Part shown: piece after piece, positions 21,689 through 30,147 of the stretch
Position numbering within the stretch: position 1 is the stretch's first letter
Layout of the letters: each line of letters opens with the position of its first letter
DNA from: an uncultured Idiomarina sp.
Lineage (GTDB): Bacteria; Pseudomonadota; Gammaproteobacteria; Enterobacterales; Alteromonadaceae
Length of the DNA: 38,527 bases
Direction of reading: 5' to 3'
Assembly: GCA_946885915.1 (NCBI GenBank)
Contig: CAMPHF010000015.1
Coordinates: 1-38,527 of the forward strand
Translations under genes and position numbers: made by a program
The notes under the pieces: generated by a model
Told to the model about the DNA's origin: nothing
The model's database searches: none
What the model saw: the letters and a program-made list of their open reading frames with translations, nothing else

Positions 21689-22984
21689 ACACACTTGTAC
21701 TTGCAAACCGCCCAATTCACTGCGGGCGGTTCTAATTTGGCCCTGATGGCGCTCAACAATTCGCTTAATCGTCGCCAAGCCTAGGCCAGAGCCAGAGCCG
21801 GAACCACGAGCAACGTCACCTTGGGTGAAGGGCTGAAAAAAGTGCTCCATCTGCGTTTCAGGAATGCCCGGCCCGTCGTCTTCCACACTAAAACACACCC
21901 GCTTACCATTATCGATTAAGCCGCTTTTGATCAGAATTTGGCTGTGACCATAGCGCTCGGCATTTTCTAGCAAGTTCAACAGTACACGCTTAATAGAAAT
22001 AGCGCGCATCGCCACCGGCGGTACTTTGTGCAGCTCCATGCTGAGTGATTTCGACCAAGTCGCCGGCACATTGGCGACCACTTCATGGATCAGGTCATTT
22101 AAGTCTTCTTCAATATGCTCAGCTTGCTGATCGGTACGCACGTACTCAATAAACTGGTCGATAATGCTATTCATGTGCTCAATGTCATGCACAATGCCTT
22201 CGGCCAAAAAGTCGTTATCCGGCGACATCATTTCCGTCGCCAAGCGGATCCGCGTTAAGGGTGTGCGCAAATCATGAGAGACGCCAGCCAGCATTAAATT
22301 CCGATCTTGCTCTAGCTGCCGTACGCCCTTAGACATTTGGTTAAAGGCACGGGTTACCTCAATAATTTCGCTAGCGCCACGCTCAGCTAACGGCTCGGGG
22401 TAACTGCCATGTCCCACTTGGCGCGCCGCTGCGGTGAGCGCTTTTAACGGCCGATTGAGCCAATTGGCGAGCAAAATACCGCCGGCGACACTCAAGCCAC
22501 CAATCAGTACCAGATAAAAAATAAGAGGAGAGAATTTAGCTTCATCGATACCAGACAACTGCAGCTTGAACCAATGCTCGGGGTAGTCGTTTACCTTCAC
22601 CCACAGCACATAGTTTTGCCCCTGCCCCAAGCGCACTTCTGAGCGCTGTTGCAAATGCTCCGCCATATTGTCCGACAACATACTGTAATAGGTGGCTTGA
22701 TTTAACCCTTGCGCGCGCGCTTCGGCGTCCGTCAAAAAAGCCACGCCAGTGGCGTCGGTGTAGTCAACAAAAGCTTCGTTAATCACTTCAGGATCAGGAT
22801 GCCAACTGCGGATAAGCAGCGCGCCGCGCACCTGCCGCGCCATCGCATCATTAATTTGTAGTACCGTTGGCTTTACCACGTACAGCCCAACCATTAGATA
22901 GGACACGACTTGGTTTACCAGCAGCACAAACGCAATGAGCGCAACCGTGCGCGCAAACGCCGAGCGAGGCAACAAACGTTTCAT
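21665..22984 (-). CDS. envZ: Osmolarity sensor histidine kinase EnvZ
   Basis: EnvZ is the inner-membrane kinase/phosphatase of OmpR. The 439-residue protein has transmembrane helices at about 12-36 and 153-175 flanking a periplasmic domain. A HAMP linker follows, then the dimerization/phosphoacceptor helix [19 protein letters not shown] with His237. The ATP-binding domain has N box [13 protein letters not shown]1 EDDGPGIPE and G2 [11 protein letters not shown]. It starts three bases after the ompR stop. Its 3' end overlaps sthA antisense by 24 bp. Confidence 0.95.
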   Translation of the reverse strand: MKRLLPRSAFARTVALIAFVLLVNQVVSYLMVGLYVVKPTVLQINDAMARQVRGALLIRSWHPDPEVINEAFVDYTDATGVAFLTDAEARAQGLNQATYYSMLSDNMAEHLQQRSEVRLGQGQNYVLWVKVNDYPEHWFKLQLSGIDEAKFSPLIFYLVLIGGLSVAGGILLANWLNRPLKALTAAARQVGHGSYPEPLAERGASEIIEVTRAFNQMSKGVRQLEQDRNLMLAGVSHDLRTPLTRIRLATEMMSPDNDFLAEGIVHDIEHMNSIIDQFIEYVRTDQQAEHIEEDLNDLIHEVVANVPATWSKSLSMELHKVPPVAMRAISIKRVLLNLLENAERYGHSQILIKSGLIDNGKRVCFSVEDDGPGIPETQMEHFFQPFTQGDVARGSGSGSGLGLATIKRIVERHQGQIRTARSELGGLQVQVCLPIHHAV

Positions 22985-22987
22985 GCG

Positions 22988-23707
22988 CTATTTTTTACCG
23001 TCGGGCACAAATACATAACCTAGCCCCCACACGGTTTGAATGTAGCGTGGGTTAGCGGCATCTACTTCCAGCATGCGGCGTAGACGCGACACTTGTACAT
23101 CAATACTGCGCTCTAACGCCGAGTAATCGCGGCCTCGAGCTAAGTTCATGAGTTTGTCCCGTGATAACGGCTCGCGCGGATGGCTAACTAACGCTTTGAG
23201 TACCGCAAACTCGCCGCTGGTGAGTGGCATGGGCTCATCACCGCGAAACATTTCACGAGTACCCAAATTCAAGCGAAATTCACCAAAGGTTACTTGCTCA
23301 TCACCGGCGCTGGGCGCGCCCGGAATTTCTTTACCTTTACGGCGCAGTACCGCACGAATGCGAGCTAATAATTCCCGCGGATTAAAGGGTTTCGAGAGAT
23401 AGTCGTCGGCACCTAATTCAAGGCCAATAATACGGTCTACTTCATCGCCTTTGGCGGTGAGCATCACAATCGGAATTTGATTGTTCTTCTGCCGTAAGCG
23501 CCGACAAATCGACAGCCCATCTTCACCCGGCAGCATTAAATCGAGCACCATTAAATTAAAATTTTCGCGTTCTAACAAACGGTCCATTTGTTCAGCACTT
23601 GGCGCCGCGCGCACGTAAAAGCCTTGCTCATGCAAATAGCGCTCTAATAGACCACGTAGTTTAACGTCGTCATCAACCACCAAAATTTTATATTGCTGTT
23701 CGCTCAT
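22988..23707 (-). CDS. ompR: Response regulator OmpR
   Basis: This 239-residue regulator has a receiver domain with the acidic pocket VVDDD, phospho-acceptor Asp56 in LMVLDLMLPGEDG, MLTAKG and the conserved lysine in LSKPFNPREL. The C-terminal winged-helix DNA-binding domain has LTSGEFAVLKALV, SRDKLMNLARGRDYSALERSIDVQVSRLRR and VWGLGYVFVPDG. These are OmpR-specific signatures. An AGGG lies eight bases before the ATG. The upstream gap contains TATATT as a possible -10 but no good -35. Confidence 0.96.
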   Translation of the reverse strand: MSEQQYKILVVDDDVKLRGLLERYLHEQGFYVRAAPSAEQMDRLLERENFNLMVLDLMLPGEDGLSICRRLRQKNNQIPIVMLTAKGDEVDRIIGLELGADDYLSKPFNPRELLARIRAVLRRKGKEIPGAPSAGDEQVTFGEFRLNLGTREMFRGDEPMPLTSGEFAVLKALVSHPREPLSRDKLMNLARGRDYSALERSIDVQVSRLRRMLEVDAANPRYIQTVWGLGYVFVPDGKK

Positions 23708-23816
23708 CGCTTATCCCTTTCGCTCGTCCGACGCTGCGGTCCATGCAAGCAATATACGAGGTTCATACCAACTTGCCTAGTTCCTCAACCACCAAGTTTG
23801 TATCTAAATGTGAGTG

Positions 23817-24293
23817 TTATGTAGTCTCATAGTCAATCTGGTTGATGAACCATTGTTTGATACCGGTGGGCGTTTGCACTTCTACTTCATCATCAAGACG
23901 TTTCTTCAGTAGCGCTCGCGCCATAGGTGAATCTATCGAGATGTAATCGTTACGCCCATAAATTTCGTCAGGGCCGACTATTCGAAAGCGTTTCTCCTCG
24001 CCGGCGTCGTTTTCAATGGTCACCCACGCACCAAAGAATACTTGGCCCGCCTGCACGGGGTGATAATCGACAATTTTCAGCTGCTCCAGCCGCTTCGCTA
24101 AGAACCGCAAGCGCTTATCGATTTGCCGCAGCTTTTGTTTATTATATTTGTAGTCCGCATTTTCGCTGCGGTCTCCTAGGCTCGCCGCCCAAGTTACTTT
24201 TTCGGTGGTCTCACGCCGTTCCACGCGCCACAAGTGATCGCGCTCTGCTTGTAGTTTTTGATAACCCTCGCGGGTAATTAAATTGGTTTTCAT
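23817..24293 (-). CDS. greB: Transcription elongation factor GreB
   Basis: GreB enters the RNA polymerase secondary channel and stimulates transcript cleavage in backtracked complexes. The 158-residue protein has an N-terminal coiled coil starting MKTNLITREGYQKLQAERDHLW. The acidic tip is GDRSENADYKYNK and the basic patch is KQKLRQIDKRLRFLAKRL. The FKBP-like C-terminal domain has RIVGPDEIYGRNDYISIDSP. The residues after the tip and the strongly basic coiled coil indicate GreB rather than GreA. It is divergent from tex, and both genes lie near ompR as in enterobacteria. Confidence 0.95.
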   Translation of the reverse strand: MKTNLITREGYQKLQAERDHLWRVERRETTEKVTWAASLGDRSENADYKYNKQKLRQIDKRLRFLAKRLEQLKIVDYHPVQAGQVFFGAWVTIENDAGEEKRFRIVGPDEIYGRNDYISIDSPMARALLKKRLDDEVEVQTPTGIKQWFINQIDYETT

Positions 24294-24306
24294 GCGGACC
24301 TAGTTA

Positions 24307-24336
24307 AGTTTTGTGCAAGAGTTTAGTTTTGTGCAA
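24307..24336. repeat. 12-bp direct repeat in the greB-tex intergenic region
   Basis: AGTTTTGTGCAA occurs at 24307-24318 and again at 24325-24336, an 18-bp period. A near-palindrome TTTAACCTAGGTAAA (24345-24359) follows. On the greB strand the repeats read TTGCACAAAACT, so they may also contribute -35-like sequences for greB. Regulatory role is speculation. Confidence 0.7.
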
Positions 24337-24363
24337 CACCCTAGTTTAACCTAGGTAAAGCCA

Positions 24364-24392
24364 TTCGCGAACCGCATCGAGCCTGTTATACT
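24364..24392 (+). promoter_or_regulatory. Extended -10 promoter of tex
   Basis: TATACT (24387-24392) is preceded by TGT, forming an extended -10 element, with TTCGCG 17 bp further upstream as a weak -35. The expected transcript would begin about 25 bases before the tex ATG. Confidence 0.65.
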
Positions 24393-24423
24393 CCGTGCCC
24401 AGTTTTTTCAATCGAGACACGCT

Positions 24424-26808
24424 ATGAGCCGTATTACACAGCGTATTGCTGACGAATTATCTACTTTGGCTAGCGCTAAAGTGCAAGCTGCCCAAGTGGC
24501 AGCAGCCGTTGCTTTGCTTGACGAAGGCGCCACCGTACCTTTTATCGCGCGCTATCGTAAGGAAGCTACCGGCGGTTTAGATGATACCCAACTGCGCCAG
24601 TTGGCCAGTCGCTTAACCTATTTGCGCGAACTAGACGATCGCCGCAGCGTGATCCTTAAAAGCATTGAGGAACAAGGTAAACTAACGGCTGAGCTCGCCC
24701 AAGCGATTCAACAGAGCGATAGTAAGACAGAACTTGAAGACCTTTACTTACCTTACAAGCCGAAACGTCGTACCAAAGGTCAGATTGCGATTGAAGCCGG
24801 CCTTGAGCCACTTGCCGATTTATTATTTCAAGAACCTAACACCGACCCTGAAACGGCAGCTACTGAATATCTTAACGCTGACGCTGGGTTTGCGGACTCC
24901 AAAGCCGTGCTCGAAGGCGCGCGCTACATTTTAATGGAACGCTTTGCCGAAGACGCCCAGTTACTCAAACAATTGCGCGATTATTTATGGCAAAACGCCC
25001 ATATTGTGTCGCAAGTGGCGCCCGGCCAAGCGCAAGCAGGTGAAAAATTCCGCGATTATTTTGAGTTTGCCGAGCCGTTACACAAAATTCCTTCCCACCG
25101 CGCGCTGGCGTTGTTCCGCGGTCGTAACGAGGGCGTGCTGCAATTACAATTAAACGCCGATCCAGAGCACGAAGAAAAACCACTGAAAAGTCATTGTGAG
25201 CATATTATTGCGGCCTACTTCGGCATTCGTGATAGTGGCCGTGCAGCAGACGCTTGGTTGGCGCAAACCGTGACCTGGGCGTGGCGCATTAAGTTGTTGT
25301 TGCACATGGAAACTGAGTTAATGGGTAAGGTGCGGGAGCAAGCGGAAGCCGACGCGATTCAGGTGTTTGCTAATAACTTGAAAGACCTGCTCATGGCTGC
25401 CCCAGCCGGTGCTAAAACCACCATGGGGCTTGATCCTGGCGTACGCACAGGCATAAAAATTGCGGTCGTCGATGAGACTGGCAAAGTACTAGATACCAAC
25501 ACTGTATTCCCGTTCCAGCCGCAGAATCAGGTTGAGAAAGCCATGCGCACACTGGCCACCTTATGCCAGCAACATAAGGTGCAGCTGATTAGTATTGGCA
25601 ATGGTACTTACTCGCGTGAAACCGATAAGTTAGTGGGTGAAATGCTCAAAGCTAACCCGACCATAAAAGCCCAAAAAGTGATCGTAAGCGAAGCCGGCGC
25701 ATCGGTTTATTCGGCGTCAGAATTAGCCGCATTAGAATTTCCTGAGCTTGACGTATCTCTGCGTGGCGCGGTTTCAATTGCCCGCCGCTTACAAGATCCG
25801 CTGGCGGAATTAGTCAAAATTGAGCCCAAATCTATCGGTGTAGGCCAGTATCAACACGATGTCAGCCAAGCACGCTTAGCGCAAAGCCTTGATGCGGTTG
25901 TAGAAGATTGCGTAAATGCCGTTGGGGTCGATGTGAATACCGCTTCGGTGCCGTTATTAGCGAAAGTCTCGGGTTTGTCCAAAACCCTTGCACAAAATAT
26001 TGTCTTACATCGCGACCAACACGGTGCTTTCAGCTCTCGCAAAGCATTACTAGATGTAGCGCGCATGGGGCCAAAATCTTATGAACAAGCTGCCGGATTT
26101 TTACGCATTAGCAACGGCAGCCAGCCACTTGATGCGTCGGCCGTACACCCAGAAGCCTATGTGGTAGTCGAACGAATTGCAGCGCAGCATCAACGCGATG
26201 TGAGCAGCTTAATTGGTGACAGTGCCTTTATCCGCGGCTTACAAGCGGCAGACTATACCGATGAAAAGTTCGGTCTACCCACCGTCAAAGACATCCTCAG
26301 CGAACTGGAAAAGCCAGGGCGCGACCCGCGGCCAGAATTCAAAACGGCAAACTTTAAAGATGGTGTCGATACTTTGGCTGATTTGAAGCCAGGCATGACC
26401 TTAGAAGGTGTGGTGAGTAATGTGGCAGCCTTTGGTGCGTTCGTTGATATTGGTGTGCATCAGGACGGCTTAGTGCATATTTCTGCGCTCTCGGATCAGT
26501 TTGTGAGCGACCCACGTGATGTGGTGAAAGCTGGCCAAATCGTGAAAGTGAAGGTGCTAGAAGTAGATGTACCACGCAAACGTATTAGCCTTACTATGCG
26601 GTTAACCGACGACATCCCAGCAGCGGATAGCAAAGGCGCTAACAAGCCCACCACTCACCGAGCGCAAGCCAGCAATGCAGTAGGCAAAGGTAAAGCTGAG
26701 CAATCGCGTTCGGGGGGCCGAGCTAACCGTGGCGGTGGTGGTAATTCGGCACCGGATGGGGCATTTGCCAACGCCTTTGCCGATGCCTTTGCGAAAGCCA
26801 AAAAGTAA
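24424..26808 (+). CDS. tex: Tex family RNA-binding transcription accessory protein
   Basis: This is a 794-residue Tex protein, a bacterial relative of Spt6 associated with transcription. The N-terminal helical region contains [20 protein letters not shown]. The YqgF/RuvX-like domain starts [19 protein letters not shown] (about residue 337). A helix-hairpin-helix segment ([39 protein letters not shown]) leads to a C-terminal S1 domain, [19 protein letters not shown] to KRISLTMRL (about 657-730). A glycine/arginine-rich disordered tail follows. Its stop lies three bases from the end of the convergent metalloprotease gene, leaving no room for a terminator. Confidence 0.96.
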   Translation: MSRITQRIADELSTLASAKVQAAQVAAAVALLDEGATVPFIARYRKEATGGLDDTQLRQLASRLTYLRELDDRRSVILKSIEEQGKLTAELAQAIQQSDSKTELEDLYLPYKPKRRTKGQIAIEAGLEPLADLLFQEPNTDPETAATEYLNADAGFADSKAVLEGARYILMERFAEDAQLLKQLRDYLWQNAHIVSQVAPGQAQAGEKFRDYFEFAEPLHKIPSHRALALFRGRNEGVLQLQLNADPEHEEKPLKSHCEHIIAAYFGIRDSGRAADAWLAQTVTWAWRIKLLLHMETELMGKVREQAEADAIQVFANNLKDLLMAAPAGAKTTMGLDPGVRTGIKIAVVDETGKVLDTNTVFPFQPQNQVEKAMRTLATLCQQHKVQLISIGNGTYSRETDKLVGEMLKANPTIKAQKVIVSEAGASVYSASELAALEFPELDVSLRGAVSIARRLQDPLAELVKIEPKSIGVGQYQHDVSQARLAQSLDAVVEDCVNAVGVDVNTASVPLLAKVSGLSKTLAQNIVLHRDQHGAFSSRKALLDVARMGPKSYEQAAGFLRISNGSQPLDASAVHPEAYVVVERIAAQHQRDVSSLIGDSAFIRGLQAADYTDEKFGLPTVKDILSELEKPGRDPRPEFKTANFKDGVDTLADLKPGMTLEGVVSNVAAFGAFVDIGVHQDGLVHISALSDQFVSDPRDVVKAGQIVKVKVLEVDVPRKRISLTMRLTDDIPAADSKGANKPTTHRAQASNAVGKGKAEQSRSGGRANRGGGGNSAPDGAFANAFADAFAKAKK

Positions 26809-26811
26809 CGC

Positions 26812-27690
26812 TTAAGCCAGTGCGCTGAATTGAGGTGTTGGCGTACTGGCAGCGTTGTTGTAGAAGTTGGCAATGCGCTCTGCCCGTGCATCTACTTCAA
26901 GAGTCCGTCGGCCACTGGCTGGCGGTGCCGCTTGAATAGGCTCGGCACGTTTTTCACTAGCATTAGCAGTAGTATCGCCGCTATTTGCCGCATCTCCGTC
27001 GGCGGTATCAGTGCTAGCCTCTGATTTTGCCTCAGGTCGAGTTTCGGCGAGGGTTTGTTGCGCGAGTTCAGCTCGTGCTTGGGCCGATTTTTGTGCTGCA
27101 TCGGCAGCAATTGCCCGATCGGCAGACGAAGGTTGTGCCGGCGCCAGTGCGGCGCGCCGAACCACTTCCATTTTACGAATAGTCGCTGCTGGGTCACCAT
27201 TGACAGGTGCAACATCAATACTTACGGCGCCACCTACCGCATAGCGTTTACCATCTGGACCCCGTTCATAGGTATAACTGGGTGCCCCAGCATACTGACC
27301 ACCCACCGCGGCATGTTGCTGCTCATGGGTTTTTACTTCAGCATCGCGCTGCTGCAACTCTCGTACTTCAATTAAATCTTCTTCGCTAAGTGGTTTACCG
27401 CTCGGCGCTTTGGGCTGGCCTGGCTCGGCAGTTTTGGCTTCTTTTGCGTCACCGCTCGCTTGCTCTGCTTTGCCATTCGCCGCATCTGCTGTAGTTTCGC
27501 TGCGCTCATCGCTTTTGCCACGACCCACTGTACGGCGTTCGCCATTGGGACTTAATGGGCGCTCAGCCGGTGAGTCTGCAGTTGCACTTAAGGGTTTAAC
27601 AAGTTCGCGCTCACGATTATCACGGCGTGTATTATCCGCCAGCGGCGCTGGAGCAATCGGATAATTGGGTAACGCGGTAGTAATGTTCAT
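26812..27690 (-). CDS. Putative metalloprotease with HEQQH motif (SprA-related / CJM1_0395-like)
   Basis: This 292-residue protein has no signal peptide and long Ala/Glu/Ser-rich low-complexity arms. The conserved core (about residues 100-185) contains SEEDLIEVRELQQRD and the zinc-protease-type motif HEQQH (122-126). GPDGKRYAVGGAVSID and DPAATIRKMEVVRRAALAPA follow. I recognise this core as the family annotated as putative metalloprotease CJM1_0395 / SprA-related. Its substrate is unknown and activity is inferred from the HExxH motif. The gene lies 33 bp after the small flagellar-like gene on the same strand, so the two may be co-transcribed. Confidence 0.72.
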   Translation of the reverse strand: MNITTALPNYPIAPAPLADNTRRDNRERELVKPLSATADSPAERPLSPNGERRTVGRGKSDERSETTADAANGKAEQASGDAKEAKTAEPGQPKAPSGKPLSEEDLIEVRELQQRDAEVKTHEQQHAAVGGQYAGAPSYTYERGPDGKRYAVGGAVSIDVAPVNGDPAATIRKMEVVRRAALAPAQPSSADRAIAADAAQKSAQARAELAQQTLAETRPEAKSEASTDTADGDAANSGDTTANASEKRAEPIQAAPPASGRRTLEVDARAERIANFYNNAASTPTPQFSALA

Positions 27691-27723
27691 CGGCGGTGAC
27701 GCTCAGGAGCGTGGGTGTAGCAA

Positions 27724-28050
27724 CTACACCCGCGTATCGATTAGGGAACCAAGCATACTGTCAGCGGTTGCTAACACTTTGCCATTGGCTTGGAACATCA
27801 GCTCGCCGTTTTGCAGATTTGCTAACGACTGCGTGGTATTGGTATTTGACGCAGCATTGTTGGCGGTCACGCTTTGCGACGTTTCGCTCGCAGTTTCGGT
27901 TCCCGGTTGGGAACTCGCTGGGGCAAAATCTTGCTGAGTTTGTTGGTTACGGGCAGGGGCATTCGCAATCTCTAAACTTGCTTGCGTTACCTGCTCTGAA
28001 GCACGATTCATACCGCTTACGGCTGAATTAAACGCACCTGAAATATCCAT
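27724..28050 (-). CDS. Miniature flagellar rod/hook-like protein
   Basis: This is a 108-residue protein. Residues 1-31, MDISGAFNSAVSGMNRASEQ and on through ASLEIANAPARN, resemble the N-terminal helix of flagellar rod and hook proteins. Residues about 74-106, SLANLQNGELMFQANGKVLA then TADSMLGSLIDTR, resemble their C-terminal helix. The usual central domains are replaced by a 40-residue Ser/Thr/Gln linker. AGGAGG lies four bases before the ATG, a strong ribosome-binding site. No flagellar cluster is nearby. It may be a cap, adaptor or unrelated helical-bundle protein; function unknown. Confidence 0.7.
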   Translation of the reverse strand: MDISGAFNSAVSGMNRASEQVTQASLEIANAPARNQQTQQDFAPASSQPGTETASETSQSVTANNAASNTNTTQSLANLQNGELMFQANGKVLATADSMLGSLIDTRV

Positions 28051-28078
28051 AACACCTCCTACTACTTATTGAAGGTTA

Positions 28079-28107
28079 ATTATTGACCAGTACGCGTTTA
28101 AATGCAA
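28079..28107 (-). promoter_or_regulatory. Candidate promoter of the flagellar-like gene
   Basis: On the minus strand TTGCAT (28102-28107) and AATAAT (28079-28084) are 17 bp apart. The -10 lies 28 bases before the ATG of the 108-residue protein. It sits just downstream of the desaturase terminator hairpin, consistent with a new transcription unit. Hexamer match is moderate. Confidence 0.4.
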
Positions 28108-28110
28108 GCA

Positions 28111-28132
28111 AAGCGGCAATTGCTTGCCGCTT
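28111..28132 (-). terminator. Terminator hairpin of the desaturase gene
   Basis: AAGCGGCAA and TTGCCGCTT form a perfect 9-bp stem with a four-base loop. On the minus strand it lies 29 bases after the desaturase stop and is followed by TGCTTGCATTT, a broken T-rich run. The stem is strong but the T-tract is imperfect. Confidence 0.6.
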
Positions 28133-28161
28133 CAATAGGTTAACTAAATTTCGGAAGGAAA

Positions 28162-29352
28162 CTAGGCGGCGCTTGGCTGAGCAAGCAACTGCTGGTAGTG
28201 CGCCAACTGCTGTTGCCACTGGCGTTTTTGCACTTGAACACGCGCGCGCAAATCAGCGAGTTGTTGCTGCATATCGGCTACCGATGGCATGTGCAAATCC
28301 GGCATATGCATTTTCGCTTTGAACTGCTGGGTTCGCGCATCAAGTAACGCTTTACGCGTTTGGTAGTAAGTCTTCACTTGCGCCAACAAGGTATCGTACT
28401 CTTGTTGTAATTGTTGCCAAGCCGCCTGAGCCCGCTGTGGCAATTGCTCCGGTTGTGCCGCGCCAAGCACCCGTTGCATTTGCATGGTCAAGCGCGCTTT
28501 TTCAACCTGATAACCATTAGTGCGCTTCAAGTTCTTAGTCCAACCGATGTAAGAACAAGCTCTGATCAGCCACTTGGTGGGGTCGAAGTGATACCACTTA
28601 ATGCCGTTCCGGTAATCTGCCGAGAAAATGTGATGGTAATTATGGTAACCCTCACCGAATGTCAGTAATGCCAACCAGCCATTATCACGCGCACTGTTGC
28701 GGTCGGTGTAGGTTTGCTTACCCCACATGTGCGCCAGTGAGTTAATGAAGAAGGTGGTATGGTGGTTTAATACCACTCGCATAAAGCCCACTAACAATAA
28801 AGCACCCCAAACATCGCCTACTAGGAAGCCCACCAATAGCGGCCAGCCAATGCTGGTCAACAGCGTTAAAGATAAATAATGACGGTGTTGCCACATCACA
28901 ATTTTGTCTTGCTGTAGATCTTTTACGTTCTCGTAATTGGTATAGCGATGTTGCTGATACTCGCGCAGCATCCAACCGATGTGCGAATACCAGAAGCCGC
29001 GGCCGGCAGAGTAAGGGTCATGATCGTTATCATCAACGTGCTTGTGATGCTCACGATGATCCGATGCCCAATGCAACACGCTATTTTGAATGGCTAGCGC
29101 GCCGCCAATCGCAAAGCAAAACCGCAGTATCGGGTTGGCATCGTAAGCACGATGCGACCACAAGCGATGATACCCCGCCGTAATTGAAATGCCAGCGAAG
29201 CCAATCGTGAGCACAAGCGCCCACCATAGTTCAGCGGCAAAGCCATACATCATGCCGTACCAAGGTACGCCAATGACAGCAATAATAAAGGTAATGGCAA
29301 ACACCAAAGTGTTCAGCCAAATAATGGGGGGTTTTTCAGCAGGAGCCGACAT
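28162..29352 (-). CDS. Fatty acid (delta-9 type) desaturase
   Basis: This is an integral-membrane di-iron acyl desaturase that introduces a double bond into saturated fatty acyl chains. The 396-residue protein carries the three histidine boxes HRLWSH (62-67), HREHH (99-103) and HNYHH (237-241). Hydrophobic pairs around residues 10-60 and 160-190 frame them. The C-terminal ~105 residues are a Gln-rich coiled coil not needed for the desaturase core. The ATG at 29352 is preferred to an in-frame TTG two codons earlier. A FabR-type operator lies 19-36 bases upstream of the start and fabR is divergent, so expression is likely repressed by FabR. Confidence 0.92.
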   Translation of the reverse strand: MSAPAEKPPIIWLNTLVFAITFIIAVIGVPWYGMMYGFAAELWWALVLTIGFAGISITAGYHRLWSHRAYDANPILRFCFAIGGALAIQNSVLHWASDHREHHKHVDDNDHDPYSAGRGFWYSHIGWMLREYQQHRYTNYENVKDLQQDKIVMWQHRHYLSLTLLTSIGWPLLVGFLVGDVWGALLLVGFMRVVLNHHTTFFINSLAHMWGKQTYTDRNSARDNGWLALLTFGEGYHNYHHIFSADYRNGIKWYHFDPTKWLIRACSYIGWTKNLKRTNGYQVEKARLTMQMQRVLGAAQPEQLPQRAQAAWQQLQQEYDTLLAQVKTYYQTRKALLDARTQQFKAKMHMPDLHMPSVADMQQQLADLRARVQVQKRQWQQQLAHYQQLLAQPSAA

Positions 29353-29370
29353 AAACAATCAAACCAATTA

Positions 29371-29388
29371 AGCTAACAAGTGTACGCT
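29371..29388 (-). promoter_or_regulatory. FabR-type operator in the desaturase promoter
   Basis: On the desaturase strand the 18 bp read AGCGTACACTTGTTAGCT, a near-perfect dyad of the form AGCnnACA-NN-TGTnnGCT. This matches the FabR operator pattern as I remember it from fabA/fabB of enterobacteria. It starts one base after the -10 hexamer, covering the transcription start, an ideal place for repression. The fabR gene begins 123 bp away. Confidence 0.8.
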
Positions 29389-29389
29389 C

Positions 29390-29418
29390 AATTTACTTGC
29401 TTGCGCCAGCAGAAGCAA
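29390..29418 (-). promoter_or_regulatory. Desaturase promoter
   Basis: On the minus strand TTGCTT (29413-29418) and TAAATT (29390-29395) are separated by 17 bp. The FabR-type dyad lies immediately downstream. The geometry supports a repressible sigma-70 promoter. Confidence 0.65.
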
Positions 29419-29511
29419 CCAAAACTGCCAGAAGAATGGTTAATTCGAGGTTAAATTAAGCTAAACTACTCTCTTATTTGAAAATTTAATCAGCGAACAG
29501 GTGTAAGTTTC

Positions 29512-30147
29512 ATGGCGGGTGTACGCGCTAAGCAAAAAGAAAAAACCAGACGCGCGCTGATTGGCGCGGCCATGAATCAGTTAAGTGCTGAACATGGTTA
29601 CGCGAGCTTAAGTTTGCGGGAAGTGGCGCGCGAGGCAGGTATTGCCCCCACCTCGTTTTATCGCCACTTTCAGAACATGGAAGAGCTTGGGTTAACGCTC
29701 GTTGACGAGAGCGGCCTGGCGCTGCGCCAGCTGTTACGCCAAAGCCGCCAACAAATTGCCAAAGGTGGCTCTATTGTGCGAGCTTCTGTTGAAACCTTCA
29801 TGCAGTTTGTGGCGGAAAACAAAGCCATATTTCGACTGTTATTGCAGGAACACTCAGGCACCTCGCGTGATTTTCGCTTAGCGGTCGCACGCGAACTCGC
29901 CCATTTCAAAGCCGAATTAGTTGACTATTTAGTAGATGAGCAAGAATTTGAGCGCCAGCTGGCCGAACTACAATCTGATGCCATTGTTCGCATTGTATTT
30001 AGTAGCGGTGCCGATACCTTAGATGCGAACCCGAAAGAGCGCGCGACCATTACCGAGAACACCATTCAACAGGTGCGCTTAGTGGCCCGCGGCGCAGAAG
30101 TCACTCGCCGCGATCTTAAGCTTACAATGGCCACACCCATAAAATAA
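29512..30147 (+). CDS. fabR: Unsaturated fatty acid biosynthesis repressor FabR (TetR family)
   Basis: FabR senses the balance of saturated and unsaturated acyl chains and represses unsaturated fatty acid genes. The 211-residue protein begins [20 protein letters not shown]. It has a TetR-type helix-turn-helix at about residues 33-53 ([20 protein letters not shown]), a hallmark of Fab[25 protein letters not shown] helices and [20 protein letters not shown] match the ligand-binding domain. It is divergent from a desaturase gene whose promoter bears a FabR-type dyad. Its last 26 bases overlap the permease gene on the other strand. Confidence 0.9.
   Translation: MAGVRAKQKEKTRRALIGAAMNQLSAEHGYASLSLREVAREAGIAPTSFYRHFQNMEELGLTLVDESGLALRQLLRQSRQQIAKGGSIVRASVETFMQFVAENKAIFRLLLQEHSGTSRDFRLAVARELAHFKAELVDYLVDEQEFERQLAELQSDAIVRIVFSSGADTLDANPKERATITENTIQQVRLVARGAEVTRRDLKLTMATPIK

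Noticed and set aside
23708..23816. Intrinsic terminator for greB
   Set aside because: Only a 6-bp AACTTG/CAAGTT dyad with a long loop and no T-tract is present.
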